DNA from: Diphasiastrum complanatum
Taxonomy: Eukaryota > Streptophyta > Lycopodiopsida > Lycopodiales > Lycopodiaceae
NCBI GenBank assembly: GCA_029204225.1
Contig: CM055108.1
Span: forward strand, 644,217 to 708,216
Length of the DNA: 64,000 nucleotides
Direction of reading: 5' to 3'
In this document: positions 61,740 through 64,000 of the stretch, in pieces
Layout of the letters: every line of letters begins with the position of its first letter
How positions within the stretch are numbered: position 1 is the stretch's first letter
Translations under genes and position numbers: made by a program
The notes under the pieces: generated by a model
Told to the model about the DNA's origin: nothing
Database searches by the model: none
The model's input: only the letters and a program-made list of their open reading frames with translations

Positions 61740-63000
61740 TTTATTGGCAAAATGTGATCCTAGAAAATTTGCTAACTATGTCATGGGTAAGGGCTCGATG
61801 AAGCTGAAAGCTGGTCTTCTGATTTCGCTGCGTACTCTTGGCCCGCAATAATTCCATAGATGGTGGAACCATTGGCTAGAGATTATAATTAGAGTTCTTG
61901 GATGATCAAAACATCTGATGGTGAATGGGCTACAACAAGCCTAAAGTTGTCTATGCATGGTGAGCCTGTCAAAAAGCGCTTGGATGATGCTAAGAAAGCC
62001 AAGGAATTGAAACGCTATTTTGGGGACGAAAAGCCGACACGGAATCAGGTTTTGCTCTAGAAAAGCATGAAGATCCTGATTTGATGGAGTTCCTCATTTG
62101 GGTAGCTGAGATATTAACATGGCATGTTCATCCCAAGTTTTTGAGTGGTGCAAGCAGCAATGAAGGTCTATAATGAAACCGTTCTCAACTAGGCCGAATG
62201 GACAGTGGCTTGGATCAAGCGAGATACAAGTTGTTTTGACGTCACAGGTAAGAGCAAGAGACAAGAATTCGCTTTGCCTTTGAATAAAATGTTGCTGGAC
62301 TAGTTAGGCATTCCCGTATTCCAAGTCGTAGGAAGCGGCAATATTCAACTACCAGAGGAGCCAACTGAAGGTGTCGCTGATGTTGATAAGACATAAGAGA
62401 AGAGATGGCCATTGAAGCACAAAGACCAAGGAAAGCAAAGATGAAATTGATGGCTAAACAAAAGCTTCTCCTATAGTCACGATCACGCACCAAACGCAAG
62501 TCTGGGGATGAGTTAGCAATTGTTGACAAACTTGACAATATTCTGATGTTAGCATAGTTGCCAGTGAACCTGAGCAGATGCCTGTACTACTAGAAGATGA
62601 TGTGCCAATTAATCTTGTTGAAAGTACTTTGAACGTTGAAGATGATGTTCATAAGGTTACTCCCTCCTTTGTTGAGGAAGTGGTTGTTGCTCAAAGTTAT
62701 GCAGAACCTGAAGTTGCTGATACCATTGTTGCCACGTTCAATTATCTTTCGTTGGTATCGGCCTTTATCCGGACCGTTTGTTTGAATGTCTATTATAATG
62801 CAAACTCGTTATCGATAACTGGTGTCTGCATCATAACCGCTAGAAGCGATTCAAAAGGTAGGTTTGCCCTCCTACGTGAGGGATGAATAGAACATCTGTG
62901 CACATTTTGAATACATAGCAAGAGAGTGTGAGAAGAGCACATGCTTTGTTTTCATGACAAGATAGTGAAGAAAGTAGCCAATGATTGGCACTTTGCTAAG
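61740..63000 (+). other. Degraded coding-like region, not recognised
   Basis: Fragments such as GEWATTSLKLSMHGEPVKKRLDDAKKAKELKR (about 61920-62030) and a 102-codon frame at 62578-62886 with acidic Val-rich text (LLEDDVPINLVEST) have the look of decayed transposon protein. I cannot assign a family. Confidence 0.35.
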
Positions 63001-64000
63001 CGTTAGTAGAGAATTTTGCAAGATTATAGTCTTATAGCAATTACATATTATCGGTAGGCTTGATAACTAGTAGTGTTTTCTGATTGAACCTTCTGTATCA
63101 TTTATTGGACTATTGTATGAGAATGCTATGGTAAATGATTATGTTGTCATTTTGGTCATCTAGAAAGTCTTAAGCTGAACTTTACGTGGATGATTTATGT
63201 GGACACTTAATAGGATCTTTGTACTCTAATTGCGATCTGGTAGTAATTTACTTTCAAAATAGGGTCCTAATTACTTCCAACAAAAATGCATTTCAACTTT
63301 GTGAAAAAATAAGGGAGTGGACATGAACTTTTGAAATTATGACAACAATCCTAGCAAATTGGGCCTAACAACATGATTTGAAGGCTGCAATGCTCTCTCA
63401 GATAGTCACCAACAATGATCTCTTATAAGCTGAAAAATTCCTTCCAATTTCAACTTCCATCTTGTAAAAAGTAATGCACTGTAACTACAGCATGAAATCA
63501 CACACAGTTGATGGGAAACACATCCCATGAGCGGCAATCCAAGTCATGCATAGGCTTTCACAAGTTCTTTTATGTATAGTGTTTCAAGTCTTTGAATATA
63601 CAGTTTGCTATGTGGAGCTTGGAGAGTGCTTGATGAGCGTTTTTCTGTCTATTTCTAAAGTAACATTGGCGAGTTCACTGGGTAGTATATACGACGGACC
63701 CAAAATCTTTGGTCTTGCATCATGGTTGTTGATGGTACATCACAATTTCTTGCAACTATAGCTTCGAGATTAGCACCCTTTGGTGGGATGATGCTAACCA
63801 AGTTTTTTGTTGAATAGCTAACCAAATGTCTTCATAGGTCTTCTATGGTTAGGATACCTTCATCACTACAAAACAAAACACAATTTCGTGTCCTAATTAA
63901 AATATGCACCCACTCCCTTAGATATAGGAAGATATGCCCCGATCTCATATCCATGCAGTTGTGGTATGAAGATGCATTTCTTGGTGAGTATGAAAAAGAG
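63001..64000. other. Interval without recognised gene
   Basis: I see nothing that I can support here. Confidence 0.5.

Overview
This is plant nuclear DNA: AT-rich, almost entirely long terminal repeat (LTR) retrotransposon debris and simple repeats, with one clear multi-exon host gene. The gene encodes a TGA-class bZIP transcription factor (bZIP plus DOG1 domain), a family specific to land plants and their close algal relatives. Its GT-AG introns, the tRNA-Met-primed Copia and Gypsy elements, and the absence of any bacterial-style gene organisation all fit. I cannot name the species. The TE load together with very long GA/CT tracts would suit a fern, lycophyte, bryophyte or gymnosperm, but this is a guess.

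Layout. 1-1310: AT-rich DNA with an LTR relic. 1311-5915: a Copia element (Copia-1, + strand) with both LTRs but an internal deletion removing integrase and most of the reverse transcriptase (RT). 6711-10634: a structurally complete non-autonomous LTR element with an exact 5-bp target-site duplication and no coding capacity. 10635-12535: a decayed Copia pol relic. 12640-18530: a simple-sequence zone with several (CT)n/(GA)n tracts, CpG-rich GACGTC clusters, minisatellites and a degenerate telomere-like array. About 18530-23900: the TGA bZIP gene (+ strand, at least 11 exons). 24170-30970: minus-strand Gypsy debris, interrupted by a second non-autonomous LTR element. 30974-36180: minus-strand Copia fragments around a probable solo LTR. 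36207-41040: a + strand Copia whose 5' and 3' parts look like different families. 43070-47500: a + strand Gypsy pol. 48775-59430: a nested stack of minus-strand Copia elements. 60660-61600: a Gypsy gag/RT fragment. The rest is unassigned.

How it fits together. No transposon here has an intact open reading frame. Many stop codons sit where homologous proteins have Trp, Gln or Arg, as expected from C-to-T/G-to-A decay of methylated DNA. At least three LTRs (about 830-1230, 6711-7191/10143-10634, 26230-26606) belong to one LTR superfamily. This suggests that the coding-free element at 6711-10634 was mobilised by a Gypsy relative of the one at 26-28 kb. Nested insertions give a relative order of events: for example, the Copia at 51621-57250 sits inside the LTR of the Copia at 57251-59425. 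The TGA gene has no recognisable transposon within its exons or introns.

All alignments were made by eye. Percentages and boundaries marked approximate should be treated that way.
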